Source of the DNA: Toxonevra muliebris
Lineage: Eukaryota; Arthropoda; Insecta; Diptera; Pallopteridae
DNA length: 64,000 bases
Assembly (NCBI GenBank): GCA_963691655.1
Contig: OY829326.1
Coordinates: 101,431,340-101,495,339, forward strand
Direction: 5' to 3'
Part shown: positions 22,855-34,969 of the stretch, piece by piece
Layout: every line of letters begins with the position of its first letter
How positions within the stretch are numbered: position 1 is the first letter of the stretch
Translations under genes and position numbers: made by a program
The notes under the pieces: generated by a model
Seen by the model: the letters and a program-made list of their open reading frames with translations, nothing else
Database searches by the model: none
Told to the model about the DNA's origin: nothing

Positions 22855-23142
22855 CTATTGCATGAAAATGAAAGCAAAAGGGAAAACAATTTAAATTGAA
22901 ATTTCTTTAATTTATGAAAATGATTTGCCACTCACCGTGATGGTCCACCATAATCCAGGCCCTCTTCGGTATCCCACAGCACTGCCAGACGGCCACGTTG
23001 TAGATCTTTCTTATTGGCAGACATAATGCGACGAAAAGCATCCTCAAGCAGATGGGTGCGACGTATATGTAATCTGTGATTAAAAAAAGGAGTGATGATC
23101 ATTATAGTAAAAACCAGCATCATGTATGATAAAAACACTTAC
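22855..23142 (-). other. two short Hecw introns (22855-22935, 23074-23142)
   Basis: Introns of 81 and 69 bp with GTGAGT and GTAAGT donors and CAG/TAG acceptors, typical of flies. The coordinates given span both introns and the 22936-23073 exon listed separately. Nothing else is seen in them. Confidence 0.85.
22936..23073 (-). CDS. Hecw: Hecw exon: start of the HECT domain
   Basis: 46 codons' worth of sequence between the acceptor CACAG (ending 23074) and the donor GTGAGT (22935-22930). It encodes [20 protein letters not shown] then [20 protein letters not shown] and YGGPSR. This is the first part of the HECT N-lobe, where IxRxHLLEDAF and EEGLDYxGxSREF are family signatures. It begins after the AA of a split Lys codon and ends in CG of a split Arg codon, in phase with both neighbours. 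The following intron is 81 bp. Confidence 0.95.
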
Positions 23143-23331
23143 TTCAACTTATGAGGACCCTGGCCATAACCTTTCGATTCCAGTTTACGATAAAAACCAC
23201 GTAATTTTGCTTCGAAATCACGTCGAAAGGGTGGAGGTGCACGCTGTGGCATACGTGAATTGAGTACGGGAGAACCCTGTGGACTGCGTTCCTCAATGGG
23301 AACATAACTCATGATCTCCTGTTCGAAGAGG
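23143..23331 (-). CDS. Hecw: Hecw exon: region just before the HECT domain
   Basis: The acceptor TTGCAG ends at 23332 and the donor GTAAGT starts at 23142. The exon encodes (S)[18 protein letters not shown], a short Pro-rich stretch and [29 protein letters not shown]. Relatives have the same FExKLRxFYRKLExKGYGQGP helix leading into HECT. The first base completes the Ser codon begun in the exon at 63041, almost 40 kb away; the protein is continuous across that gap. The next intron is 69 bp. Confidence 0.93.
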
Positions 23332-24199
23332 CTGCAATGAGAAGAGCAAACAAGAAATATAAGTAAAATGATAAATGCGTGTCGCTAAAATAAATTAATT
23401 CATGGCATAAATCAGAAAAAAAAAATAGTTTGTTGATTTGGAAAAATGCGTGTGAGTAAGCAGCAATTAAATTTAGATTTTTTTTCTTTTTTTGTATTTG
23501 AAATGAACAAAAACAAAATTAATTTCATTTGCATACATTAATTTAATTAACGCTTTTAAGCTGGCATTTAATAAATTGTTAACAATTTCTTTATTTCTAC
23601 AGATGCCAACTCGAAGATAAAGTTTTATATAAATGAACTCAATTAAATACCGAAAACATCTCATTTAATTTTTGTTTTGTTTTTCTTCTTTTTTCACGAA
23701 AACAGTAGCTAAGTAGTTAAGTATTGTAGAATATCTTGACATCTGTGGATATACATACATATATATTTATAATATGTGCACATCGAATATGCGAACAAAA
23801 TTAATACTGCTGCCTGCAGCTGGTTTAGAGTTGAAATGCAAATAAACTCATGTGCATTGAAAAAATTACAAAAATAAAATGCTTAAAAATATTAAAGCTT
23901 TTGAATCAAGCATGTAATAAAAATTTAATCTTGGCAATTATACCTTCAAAGTCGTCAAAGATTTCGTATATTCAGGATATAGCATTAAACCCAACCACAA
24001 TTTCGGTCTAAAAATCAAACCAACAGGTGTTAAGGTTCAATTATGTAAATGTATCGCAACGTAAGATAACGTATAAATCTATTAAAGGTTTCAATAATCA
24101 CTTGCACGTAATGTCAATTGTCAGTTGACAACGTTAAAATACGCCACGATACGTTTGTATTATTGAACAATTACTATTTCTTCAGTAGGCACTGAAGGA

Positions 24200-24458
24200 A
24201 AAGGTGAACTTATACAAGGTTACCAGCAACTCATTCTTCTTCTTTCTTTGTGGTCAATCCCTTGGGTGTCAAAATCATTGTTTACTTTTGATTGTTTGCT
24301 TTTCTCCTCATTTTGACATTCACTGCATGCCGACATTATGGCCGCAACAACAAAAATGAGTTGTAATTATCTTGTACGGCTGATTTTGACAGTTAACGCA
24401 ACAACAAAGATGAGTTGTTTTTGCCAAGGTGAAATTGTTGTAATCTAGCTATCACCTT
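24200..24458. mobile_element. possible small MITE with AAGGTGA ends
   Basis: AAGGTGA at the left and ATCACCTT at the right. Inside, ACAACAAAAATGAGTTGT and ACAACAAAGATGAGTTGT recur and CAACTCAT appears near the left end in inverse. Terminal repeats are short and no duplication is clear. Confidence 0.3.
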
Positions 24459-25089
24459 ATTCATAATTTCACCATTCTCGAGAACTTTGCCAACCTGCCT
24501 TCATTTAGGTTCATTCATAGCGCTGCTTGTTTAAGGTCAAAATCACCCATCAATAACTTTGATAACCTAAGCATAAGAATCTAAAATCGATGGCCTGTAG
24601 GATGGTTTCTTCAATTTTTAACCCATTGTAGAAAGGCTTGGAGAAAAATGAATGTCATGGCCACTGAGGCTCTATAAAATCTGTCAGAATACTTTAACCT
24701 TTACAACTACGCAAAGAAAGTACTATGGAACTAGGACTTTTTGTCAATGGTAGTTTAGACCAAAGTGATAAATTTCCTTGATTACCTTTTTCTCAAAAAC
24801 TTAGTTTTGTAAAAAAAAAAATTAAACAGAAATCGTGGCCAGTAAAAAATTGATATAAATTTTAAGTGATTTTCCTGTAAAATATTTTTACCAAAGTTCA
24901 CATTTACAGACAGATATATTTTTTGCCGGCAAGCCAACTTCGTGGGCGACTAAAGAAAGATGAAAGGAGTCGGGTACAGACTTGACTATACCAGCTTCTT
25001 TCTCTTACCGATGCCCAGGAAAAGCTAGCCAACATTTTTTTTTATTCAAAATCGAATTCTTAATGTCCCGAGGTGTTTCCTTTGTAAAA

Positions 25090-25560
25090 TGGGTGAAATC
25101 GGCTTGCCACGCCCACCCACCATACAAGTGAATTTTTCAAAACGTAATATCAGCTGAAATATTGAAGTTAATTAAATCAAACTAAACACAGTTATTTATA
25201 TTGGCATATAAAACATTTGGTATAAAAATTAACCAATTTTCTCAGTAACCACGCCCACCTTCTATATATGTGAAATTTTCAAAGCGTGATATCAGGAAAA
25301 ATACTGAAGTAAATTCAATACAATTTGACACACTTTTTTATATTAGCATAGGTAATATTTGGTACTAAAATCAACCAAATTCCGTAGTAACCACGCCCAC
25401 CCCCCATATAAGTGAAATTTTCAAAGCGAGATATCGGGCAAAATACTGAAGTAAATGAAACTAAACACACTTTTTTGTATTAGCATATAAAACATTTAGT
25501 ATGAAAATCAACCAAATTCCTCGGTAACCACGCCCACCTACCATACAAGTGAAATATGTA
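25090..25560. repeat. tandem repeat of about 140 bp, 3-4 copies
   Basis: The word CCACGCCCACC occurs at 25107, 25249, 25391 and 25528, a spacing of 142, 142 and 137. Each is followed by TATAAGTGAAATTTTCAAAG-like sequence, AATACTGAAGTAAAT, ACACACTTTTTT and ATTAACCAA/ATCAACCAAATTCC. Copies differ by substitutions and small gaps. No coding frame. Confidence 0.8.
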
Positions 25561-25625
25561 AGTTATTCGGAAAGATATAAATAGAAGCTCTTCCTGTGTA
25601 ATAGATATGAGAACAGCCATAACAT

Positions 25626-25735
25626 GATCAGCCATGTTCTGAATTCCACTTTCGAGTGAAATTGCAATTGCAACAATATGAATTCCACTGTTTCAATTTT
25701 GATTTCACTCGAAAGTGAAATTCAGAACATGACTG
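25626..25735. mobile_element. short palindromic relative of the CAGGCATGTTCC MITEs
   Basis: Left CAGCCATGTTCTGAATTCCA and right end (reverse complement) CAGTCATGTTCTGAATTTCA, with CTTTCGAGTGAAA inside each arm. It resembles the ends of the MITEs at 4882 and 12483 but is only about 110 bp. Likely a minimal deletion derivative. Confidence 0.5.
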
Positions 25736-26463
25736 AATATGGTCAAATTTGGGAATCAAAACTGGAATTCACTTGGTTATTTTTCGGAGGGGCAAAAAAG
25801 GCACTTCAAAATTTTGCAAACCAATTGATGATAGTCTACTTCAAGAGTAGATAATGAAAATATAACGAGGACACACGAAAGAAACAATTTTAACACCATA
25901 TGGAAGAAAATTCTCAATTTTTAGACAGACATATTTTGGAAAAAATTCAAAGATTTTAATTCAAAAAAAATATTATACAATTTTCTATATATTGAATCCA
26001 TAGTTATATTGAATAAAAGTTACGAGAAAAATCATCACTAAAATTGTACATTAAAATGCAACTCTCCTTATTGATGGCACACTTATTTTTTGTTTTTGCA
26101 ATAGCAGCAGATTTAAAAAAATTTACTTTAATTCATAAATAAATAAATTTTTTTATATTTCTATTCTTATGTTTGTTGTTTTTCCACGAAAAATCAAGAA
26201 ATTCTTGATTCACGAAAGTATATTTTTCAATTTACGAATAGAATTTTGGTTCACGATTTTTTCTTGATTCTAGCTTATTTGTTGGCCCACCAGGAATATA
26301 CTTCAAATCACTGGCGGAGAGGTTGAGAGATTTTTTCACAAACTTCCGAGTTTTTCGACAACAACCAGGTTACAATATATTTAGGAATAAAAAAAGGTCT
26401 CCTTACATATTCCATAAGAAGTAAACGATTGGTCTAGTACTAACCCGAGGTTATCTGCCAGCA

Positions 26464-26790
26464 TTCAAAAATTGATAGGTTAGGTTAAATGGTTGTCCGT
26501 TAGGACACACTCAGGCCAAATATATTACCACGTGGGTGTTTTATCCATCCCCTTTTGACCCTGAAAAATAGTCGAACCAATTAGACTTTATTATAGATTT
26601 AAGTAGGTCCCCTAAGTCAGTTGCCCTCAAGTCGGACAAGTCGTCTAGAAAATATTGGCCTAGGGCATTTTTCAGAAGAATAAGTAATGAGAAATGGATT
26701 TCTTCTCTTCTTCATCTTTACAACTTCTGCAATAGTCATTTGAGGGCTCACCTAATCTAGAGGCGTGTACGCCTATAAGCCAGTGGCCAG
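26464..26790. repeat. putative dispersed repeat starting TAGGTTAGGTT
   Basis: Begins TAGGTTAGGTTAAATGG followed by GTCCGTTAGGACACAC (a small palindrome) and more GC-balanced sequence than its surroundings up to GCCTATAAGCCAGTGG. No ends or target duplication were identified, and no second copy is clear in this window. Confidence 0.3.
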
Positions 26791-28298
26791 TTATTACAAG
26801 AACAACATGAATTTTCTTAAAACAATATATATTTAGCTTATTTTAAGAAAAAAAAAATCATTTAATTATCTCTATTCGTTTCCGAGATATGAATAAATAA
26901 AAATGTACTACGTAAATTTCCAACCCGCGATTATTTGCAAAATAAGTCAAATTTTTTTTAAAATTTTTTTAGGGGGTAAGAAAATATTCGTACCTTTATC
27001 GAAAAACATCGTTGCCCTAGAAATCCGAGAAAAAAATGGACCGTTTCACTTTCAAAAGACCCAATACTGGTATTTGTTTCATATTGATGTAAATTAAGTG
27101 AACCAATGATTATAATCAAATTGAATAGTTATTCAACTTGACCAATGCTCAGATGATTGCAAATTTATGGTGGTCCAATTCCGGGAGGGGATCGGAAATT
27201 GACTATTATTTTTAAATGACGTGTTTGAATATAAAAAATTTGATTAGCCACGCATTTCTTAGACCGTTGTTGAAAGATGAAGCACTTCTAGTGGCATCAC
27301 ATTTAATGGATATGGTGGAAAAAAGCAAGAGCCACCGATAGCATTTTGTTCCACCCACAATCAGAGCAAATTTGTAAGTATTACACAAAAAAATGATTAA
27401 ATTCAAAAAAAATTATTTGTTTTATCATTCAAATATTAATAACACTAGGTATGTAGATGTAAAATTTTATAAAACCGACAATCAATTTATAATAAAAATC
27501 TTTACCTCATTCTTCATTTCCTTTTTCTTTCTTTACTCGCTCTCTCAACAATACTTGTCAACTTTCATATAAAAAAAAGAGGCAAATCAAATATTTAGTG
27601 CAACCAACTTACTTTGTGCACAAACTGAGGCAGAGCTGGGCAACTCATATGCAGTAACGGCGCAATGCAAGAGTACAACTATAATACGTAAAACAAATTA
27701 AGATTGGAAAAAAAAACAAATACAAACGATTCTCATCCTTGGCTAATATAATATAAAGGCAAATAGGCAGGTAGGTAGGTTGGTAGTTATAAGTATAATG
27801 ATTAATTTTCAGAATAGAAGCTCTCACTTGACCTTCAATTATAAAAACCTATAATTTTATTTCGCATTTTTTGTTTTATATTAAATATTGCGCCAATTTT
27901 CGATTTTCGTGTCTGTTGTTTTTTATTTATTTTTTTTTTTTTTGCACACTCTACTGCAATTAAGACCTTTTACTATACAGCCACTTAAGTAAAAAAAATC
28001 GTCAAATTTTAAGAAAAAATAAAAATGTATACAAAAACAAAAATCGGAAGTGACTAATTTCAATTAGTTTAGAATGGTTAGAAAATATTAACAACAACTT
28101 TACTTTAATTTTTTATTTTTTTGTTCTTCTAATAGATAGGTACATATTGGGTATAATGAAGTCACCCAATTAATTGGTAAATTATTTTTAAATTTGTGTG
28201 CAAAACGAAGTGTGAAACAATTTCGGATAAATCAAGTGGAATTAATAATTTCGTTAAATTAAACTGTAACAAAAATTGCCAGCAAATTTTACTTTTTA

Positions 28299-28535
28299 AT
28301 GATGTTAGACAACCGGCATGATGAGTTATCCACCGACTACCATTCGAAAATTGTAATTATTTTATTAGTTCTTTGGTTTTATTTTATTTTGGTACTCTGC
28401 AAACGAGGAGGTAGGTTATATAGACATTGTTGGTATGCAGTTTTTAATAGACAGGTTCATAACTGCCAGCAGCAAACAAAATATTGCAAGAGGAAAAACG
28501 CTGAAGCCCGAAATTTAAGACCGATTAAACCTTAA
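28299..28535 (+). CDS. possible small membrane-protein ORF (unproven)
   Basis: 78 codons on the strand opposite Hecw, inside its large intron. The product starts MMLDNRHDELSTDYHSK, then has a hydrophobic stretch of about 19 residues (residues 18-36, VIILLVLWFYFILVLCK), followed by a basic, Cys-containing tail (KRGGRLYRHCWYAVFNR). The layout would suit a single-pass membrane microprotein, but nothing else supports it. No homology is recognised, no promoter or splice context is seen, and such frames arise by chance. Listed only as a candidate. Confidence 0.15.
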   Translation: MMLDNRHDELSTDYHSKIVIILLVLWFYFILVLCKRGGRLYRHCWYAVFNRQVHNCQQQTKYCKRKNAEARNLRPIKP

Positions 28536-31040
28536 GATGCATCTTTATCCTCCACAAATTTCTCACAGAAAATAAGTGTTAGCTGAAATATGACGATATA
28601 TTCAGTACTGAATTTATCAATAGTAGACAGGACACTGAATTTTTCAGAAGGTTTTTCCTATTGTGAAAATAGGCGAAGAAAGTAACAAATGTATTACGAA
28701 AAATTAGAAGAAACAAGTAGCCCCACCTCAACCAACCCAGTACTACAAATGAACCATGACTAGTTTCAGAGAGAGATAGAGAAAGAAAGAGGGACCTTTA
28801 TCATTACATTAAACATTTGTGATGAAGGGTATGAATAAGTCGATGTAGATCGAATGAAACTCTATCGTAATTATTACTAGCATTTCACTTTTATATTTTG
28901 TTGTTGTTTTAATTTTTAGTCATGTGCATAAATTTATTAATCATTATAATTTTTCCATTCATGTTGATGTCTCGTGTTATGGTTTTTTTTTTCTTTGATC
29001 ATGTTTTTAATTTTCAGCTGATGATATTTCGTCCATATCATTGTCAAAAAGTTCAGTTAAAGTTCAGCGAACGTAGTCATCATTGAAGCCTAGCTAACTC
29101 CAAAACGAGCTGTGCTAATAGTCACACTATAGGGCCGTGTTAAATTCAAATTACACACCAATTTATATCTATGGTTAAAAATGCAAAAGTGTAAAACGAT
29201 GAGGTTTAGACACAAAAAGCAATGAAGAAAAAGCGGTAAATTAAATTGCTGTATTTTCTCCTCTTTTTTGTTTTTTGTTTTGCTTAACAGTTATGCTGGC
29301 TAAAATTTCAAGGTTAATTCGTATCGATATAAAGTGTTCGCGTTTTTTTTTTTTTTTTTGTCTTTTTTTTAGCTTACAATATTTTCGCAATTAATGAAAT
29401 TGCCCTGAAAAAATTATCTGCTAGCTACATATGTATGTTTACATTTAAATTAAAATAAAAAAGTGAATTAATTATAGGAATTGATAAGTGTGAAGACAGC
29501 GTTTCCTAAAAAAAAACTAATTTAAATAATATTTAGAACAGCTGAAGTAAAAGTAAATATATTTACACAAATATGTATACAAAAAACTAATAATAATTTC
29601 TAACCTATACGCTTTGATAACAATCTAAATTTTTAGAACGTTTTACAATTTTAATGTTTTACTTTAGCGTAAGGTAAATCACAAATGGGAAACACTAAAA
29701 CGAACATGAATTTTTTTGTTTTTTTTTTTTTTGGCAAAAAGCGTATCGAAAGAACTTGAAATTCAACCTTGTTCTAAAGATTGCATTAATCACAAGTCAG
29801 TCCCAAAAAGTGTTAACATTGTGGAAGAAGTTTCTTACAAATACTTTTTATTTTTTTACAATTAAATGTAGAGAAGTTAATACATATATTTGATACATAT
29901 GTAGTAGCTAACGGGACGTAGTTAAACCTAATACACTTTGTATATAATCGTAAAAGGAATTTATGGTTTTTTGATGTGTAAACATTTATAGTGGCGCACA
30001 GTGCAAAAGTCGAAGGAGTTGAACGTTTTTTATGAAATTTTGTACATAACCCAACAAACATTACCAAGCTTTTTGCAAAGGTATAAGCTTTAAAAAAAGG
30101 TTTGAAAAATACTTATTTTATATTTCTTGTCTTCTGTGCTCCTCCACGATAACTTTTCAGTAATAGAGTCGTTTATAAATTTCCGCCAAGCATTTGCCAC
30201 GAATTTTTTTGATTTTCAATTAACCTTTGAAAAACCTTTTATAAAAATAATCATATTTGATTTGCTTGTATATACCAACGTTTACAAACGTTTATTTAAT
30301 TAAGCTTATTTTAAATTTGATTTATTAAAAGATGAAGAAGTCAAAATTAAAATTGCAATTATGTACTATGTATACAGGTGTTTAGTACTATTTACTACCT
30401 TACAATTGCTTTTAAATTGTACAAAACAGCAAAAAGTATTTTTATGTCATATATGTGAATAATGTTAGAGCTTAAAAAATGTAAAACTGGAGAGTTTTTT
30501 GCTTGTGACTTACACACTTCTATGTAAGCCTCGCATTTTTCAAATACGAAAAGTTGCTTTTGGACCTATTTTCAAAATAATTTTTTTGGAAAAAGGGCAA
30601 AAATGCGCAGAATTTTTTTTTTATCCTGGTAGTCGAAAGTATGCACTATACATAAATAAACTTTTTTTTGTGAACTTTTGTGACCTTTTTTTTTTTTGCT
30701 CATTGATTTGGAGAATTTTTGGTTTTCCATGAAAAAATTTTAATTTTTAAGCTTCTGTTAAAAATAGAGCTGAAAAAGTTTAGGAATAAAAATATAGCTG
30801 GGATATATCCCTAATTTATTTAGAAATAAATACATGAAATTTTGTTATAAAAGTTCGCATAGTTCTTTTGTGGTAGACTGTTTTGTAAAATGCTTTAAAT
30901 CTCAACTGTTTAGGTTGATTTCTGCGCAAAATATCTCCACTTTGACGGCTTACACCGGTCCGCAAGATGTGTTTTTACCAAAACTGTTATTGTTTCTTAC
31001 TTGCTTCAATTATTACCTTTAAAATGGTACCAAATTTTAA

Positions 31041-31154
31041 AGGTAATACACTTCATATTGATAGTGAATAAAAGAAAGTTATGCAAATTATCCACCAGGT
31101 GAGGACGAGAATCGAACCCGAACCTCCCGAATGAAAGTCTACTGCAGTACCCAC
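31041..31154 (-). mobile_element. SINE fragment, 3' side of a maT insertion
   Basis: The minus strand carries the B box GGTTCGATTCT, GTCCTCACCTGGTGG and ATTCACTATCAATATGAAGT, all typical of this SINE family. The element is broken at 31155 by the maT element; its 5' remnant (GATAGTCTA) resumes at 32444-32452. It is truncated at its own 3' side. Confidence 0.7.
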
Positions 31155-31156
31155 TA

Positions 31157-32441
31157 CAGCGTGGGCCCTTATAACTGTCACACCTAATTTTTCGAAGCAA
31201 AAAAAAATAGAAAGCATTTTAGCGGGAAACTTATTTTTCTATTTCTTTAAATTGTTAGCATGCATTATGTGGGCTGAAGTTCAAATCTTTCCCCTTTCAT
31301 TTTTTCAAAAGCTTCAAACGTTTTGGGAAACCAGCACAGGCGGCACGGACGACTTCTTCTGGGATTTCGTCCCAAATCTTTTGCAAACGGCGTTTGAATT
31401 GCTCCAATTTCATGTTTTTAATGTTTTTTAATTTATCCCCCATACACAAAAATCTAATGGATTCAAATCTGGAGAAGATAGAGACCATTCATCCACCGGA
31501 ATAAAACACGGAATATTGTCCTTGCACCAACGCTGATCTATACCTGCTTTGTGAGCCGGGGCAGAGTCTTGCTGGAAACAATATGGTTCATTGCCAAAAA
31601 GCTTGGATGCATGAGGAGAAAAATGGTTAACAAGGACTTCGTCTAAATAGTATTGGGCATTGATTTTGACGCCCTTGTCAATAAAAATGAGGAGAAGCTT
31701 GCCTTTTGTGGATACGGCTCCCCAAACCATGACGGATGTGGTGTTTTGATACCTTTCAATGGCTTTGTTATCGGCGGGAATATCGCACATCCTCGGTGCA
31801 TATACGCGGTCATTCTGTGGGTTGTGGCTTTTTTACAGTACGAATAACTTCTCATCAGAAAACACAATATCACAAAGTGCGGGCCGCTGAAGGAGTAGAG
31901 CGCTTCTTTCTCTCCGCATTTTCTTTTGACGCTCTGTAAGACCATGTACTCTTTTCTTTTTGAATGCTTTCATCTTTAAATTTTTTTTTATAATGTTTCG
32001 GATAGTTTTGCGGCTCACATTCAGGTCCTTGGCTAGTTGCTTTCCTGAAACTGCACAATTTCTTCTTATTCGCTCACGCACAGTCTTTACTAGACCAGAA
32101 GTTCTAACGCTGATTTTTCGGCCAGGTTTCTTGGATACTTCAGCAGTTCAAGTTGCTTTATATTGAGCCTCAGTGCGTTGTACAAATCTGCGGTTAAAAC
32201 CTAGCTTCTTCAGCAACTTAACAATTTCGTGTTTTTTTTTTTGCCTTGCAAATGCAATTTCTGTATAAGCTCTCTTTTCGCTTTCATCGCTCACAAACTT
32301 TTAAAACGAAATGATCAATCAAATGACAAGGTCACACAATCAATGTAAGAATTAAAATGTGTAACGGTAAAAAGTCTAAACATGTTTGGTTTGACATGGG
32401 GGCGCTTCAAAAAAGTGCGACAGTTATTAGGGCCCACGCTG
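31157..32441 (-). mobile_element. maT-type (DD37D) Tc1/mariner element, near full length
   Basis: Terminal repeats are CAGCGTGGGCCCTTATAACT and, from the right, CAGCGTGGGCCCTAATAACT, continuing as GTC(A/G)CAC, with TA duplications at 31155-31156 and 32442-32443. Length is 1285 bp, near the usual 1.3 kb. A single transposase lies inside on the minus strand with lesions. The target was a SINE: tRNA-like sequence lies immediately on both sides. Confidence 0.88.
31298..32296 (-). pseudogene. DD37D (maT) transposase, frameshifted
   Basis: Reading the minus strand gives, in order, SDESEKRAYTEIAFARQ near the N-terminus and the paired helix-turn-helix (CAVSGKQLAKDLNVSRKTIR). The catalytic blocks follow: DIVFSDEKLF (first Asp), SVMVWGAVSTKGK, CFQQDSAPAHKA (second Asp) and SSPDLNPLDFCVWG (third Asp, 37 residues after the second). 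The C-terminal segment is KLEQFKRRLQKIWDEIPEEV. Lesions: an in-frame stop before TAEVSKKPGR, a frameshift after FVL near 31835 and another near the C-terminal block at about 31440. The catalytic residues are present, so decay is moderate. Cut-and-paste transposition is the expected role of the intact family. Confidence 0.88.
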
Positions 32442-32675
32442 TAGACTATCGACCATATTGGCCATAAAATCACACTACACTAAAGTCAAGGTCATTGCAA
32501 CCAGTGAATAACAAAAAACAAAAGAGAAACTTGGGGAGGCCAAAAAATGTTGTTTATTCGTATCGAAATAAACATTCAATATGATTAATACAAAATAAAT
32601 ATAGGGGCTCGGAACCCTGTCTCCCCTGACTACGGCCCTTGACTTCATTTACTTATAAAATAATAATATAGTGGC

Positions 32676-32992
32676 TGTTCCCACGGGCGCAGAAAAAATT
32701 AGTAGTTAGTAAAAGCAGGCGAACCTTCTATCTCTTTCTTATTACTTATTTTTTCTACCTCTCTCTTTCAGACAGGTGTTCATGCTTGCGTCCGTGACTG
32801 GTTGGAATCTTTATAATTTGACAGCCACTTTATTTATCTATACATTTATTAGTGTAACTAAAATTTTATTGCAGAACACAACAAACACCAACGAGTAGTT
32901 TGGTTCTCTTTTGTTACTTGTTTTTCATTAAGAGATTTCTTCCGCAAAAAAATAGCCCCAGTTACTGGGGTCTTACCGGTTAGTTTTATTTA
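32676..32992 (-). repeat. dispersed repeat, inverted relative of 53688-54110
   Basis: Ends CCCCAGTTACTGGGGTCTTA CC, a hairpin-forming word also present at 53700. It shares AAGAGATTTCTTCCGC, CACCAACGAGTAGTTTGGTT and GTGTAACTAAAATTTTATT in reverse complement with the other copy. A mobile origin is likely, but superfamily and exact ends are not clear. Confidence 0.5.
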
Positions 32993-33471
32993 TTTATACA
33001 AAAGTAATATAATCATAACTGAATATACAACATAAAAACACAGCACTAGCAACAAGGCCATCGGCTGATCAGCCACTTTAATTACATAATAGGTGTATAG
33101 ATATGAAGTGCGGTTTTAACTAACAGATGGCACAACTATTATGTATTTTTTGTGTCGAGGATAATTAATATGGCGTTTTGGAGAGTAGACATTTGTTAAT
33201 AAGATACATTACGTTATAGGTTGCGATTGCGCAAACCAAATAATTTGTTCACTTCAAAAATGTCGAATTTGCTCAAAGCTGATAGCGTTCTCTTTTCTTG
33301 ACAAAATGTTAAATTCATGATAGTTTTTTAGGAGACTATGAAAATTAAATCTAGAGGTTAATTTTCAAAGTCATGACTTAAGTTCATGTTAATTTCGTTA
33401 TTTGAAGTTATATATAAACAGGTTAATGAACAAATGTAGTCATCACAACAACAATGTATATAGAGACGGGC

Positions 33472-33520
33472 AAATCAGACGGCCGTTTCGGAATCCGCCA
33501 CAATTCCTCATCAGTGATCT
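33472..33520 (-). ncRNA. hammerhead ribozyme, array copy 1
   Basis: Minus strand: AGATCA (stem I), CTGATGA (core), GGAAT/ATTCC (stem II, 5 bp) around loop TGTGGCGG, GAA (core), ACGGCCGT (self-complementary stem III), C (H17), TGATTT (stem I). Stem I has six pairs, one G-U. All invariant core bases are present. The predicted cut lies between 33478 and 33477. Stem III is a palindrome with almost no loop, as in known dimeric satellite hammerheads, so two neighbouring copies could pair. Confidence 0.85.
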
Positions 33521-33954
33521 TAGTGATAGTTCTTAATCTTTCAATATCCCATATAAGCTACTAATATTTGAAATCATAACCCAGAATTATGGATTTGATT
33601 CCAAATATCTTCACTGAATAGTGATATTGAAAGAAACTACCACTACCGTTCTATACACTTATGTTGTTGTTTTTTTCCCATCGTAGCTAGTCTGCATAAC
33701 AGTTCGTTATTTGAAAGTCTAGTACATGGGAGAGTGTGTGTGTGTGAGAAAATGATTCTAGGTGTCATTTTTTCTGAACGGTCCCCATTCGATCAGTTCA
33801 TGATAGTTTTTTAGGAGACTATGAAAATTAAATCTAGAGGTTAATTTTCAAAGTCATGACTTAAGTTCATGTTAATTTCGTTATTTGAAGTTATATATAA
33901 ACAGGTTAATGAACAAATGTAGTCATCACAACAACAATGTATATAGAGACGGGC

Positions 33955-34003
33955 AAATCAGACGGCCGTTTCGGAATCCGCCACAATTCCTCATCAGTGA
34001 TCT
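33955..34003 (-). ncRNA. hammerhead ribozyme, array copy 2
   Basis: Same 49-base motif as copy 1, 483 bp on, with no base change seen. Core CTGATGA...GAA and the GTC cut triplet are intact. Confidence 0.85.
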
Positions 34004-34437
34004 TAGTGATAGTTCTTAATCTTTCAATATCCCATATAAGCTACTAATATTTGAAATCATAACCCAGAATTATGGATTTGATTCCAAATATCTTCACTGA
34101 ATAGTGATATTGAAAGAAACTACCACTACCGTTCTATACACTTATGTTGTTGTTTTTTTCCCATCGTAGCTAGTCTGCATAACAGTTCGTTATTTGAAAG
34201 TCTAGTACATGGGAGAGTGTGTGTGTGTGAGAAAATGATTCTAGGTGTCATTTTTTCTGAACGGTCCCCATTCGATCAGTTCATGATAGTTTTTTAGGAG
34301 ACTATGAAAATTAAATCTAGAGGTTAATTTTCAAAGTCATGACTTAAGTTCATGTTAATTTCGTTATTTGAAGTTATATATAAACAGGTTAATGAACAAA
34401 TGTAGTCATCACAACAACAATGTATATAGAGACGGGC

Positions 34438-34486
34438 AAATCAGACGGCCGTTTCGGAATCCGCCACAATTCCTCATCAGTGATCT
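34438..34486 (-). ncRNA. hammerhead ribozyme, array copy 3
   Basis: Identical motif one period further on; core, 5-bp stem II and palindromic stem III are intact. Confidence 0.85.
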
Positions 34487-34920
34487 TAGTGATAGTTCTT
34501 AATCTTTCAATATCCCATATAAGCTACTAATATTTGAAATCATAACCCAGAATTATGGATTTGATTCCAAATATCTTCACTGAATAGTGATATTGAAAGA
34601 AACTACCACTACCGTTCTATACACTTATGTTGTTGTTTTTTTCCCATCGTAGCTAGTCTGCATAACAGTTCGTTATTTGAAAGTCTAGTACATGGGAGAG
34701 TGTGTGTGTGTGAGAAAATGATTCTAGGTGTCATTTTTTCTGAACGGTCCCCATTCGATCAGTTCATGATAGTTTTTTAGGAGACTATGAAAATTAAATC
34801 TAGAGGTTAATTTTCAAAGTCATGACTTAAGTTCATGTTAATTTCGTTATTTGAAGTTATATATAAACAGGTTAATGAACAAATGTAGTCATCACAACAA
34901 CAATGTATATAGAGACGGGC

Positions 34921-34969
34921 AAATCAGACGGCCGTTTCGGAATCCGCCACAATTCCTCATCAGTGATCT
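34921..34969 (-). ncRNA. hammerhead ribozyme, array copy 4
   Basis: Identical motif one period further on; no change in core or stems. Confidence 0.85.

Larger units (their letters stand above)
25736..31040. other. intronic DNA, mostly unique and AT-rich
   Basis: Apart from the segment at 26464-26790 and a small unsupported frame at 28299-28535, I see only AT-rich sequence with long T runs (for example 27920, 29345, 29710). There is no RNA gene, and no transposase frame was recognised. Confidence 0.4.

Noticed and set aside
22932..23138. A separate small frame starting [20 protein letters not shown]
   Set aside because: Its first part is the 69-bp intron read through; the real exon begins at the CACAG acceptor.
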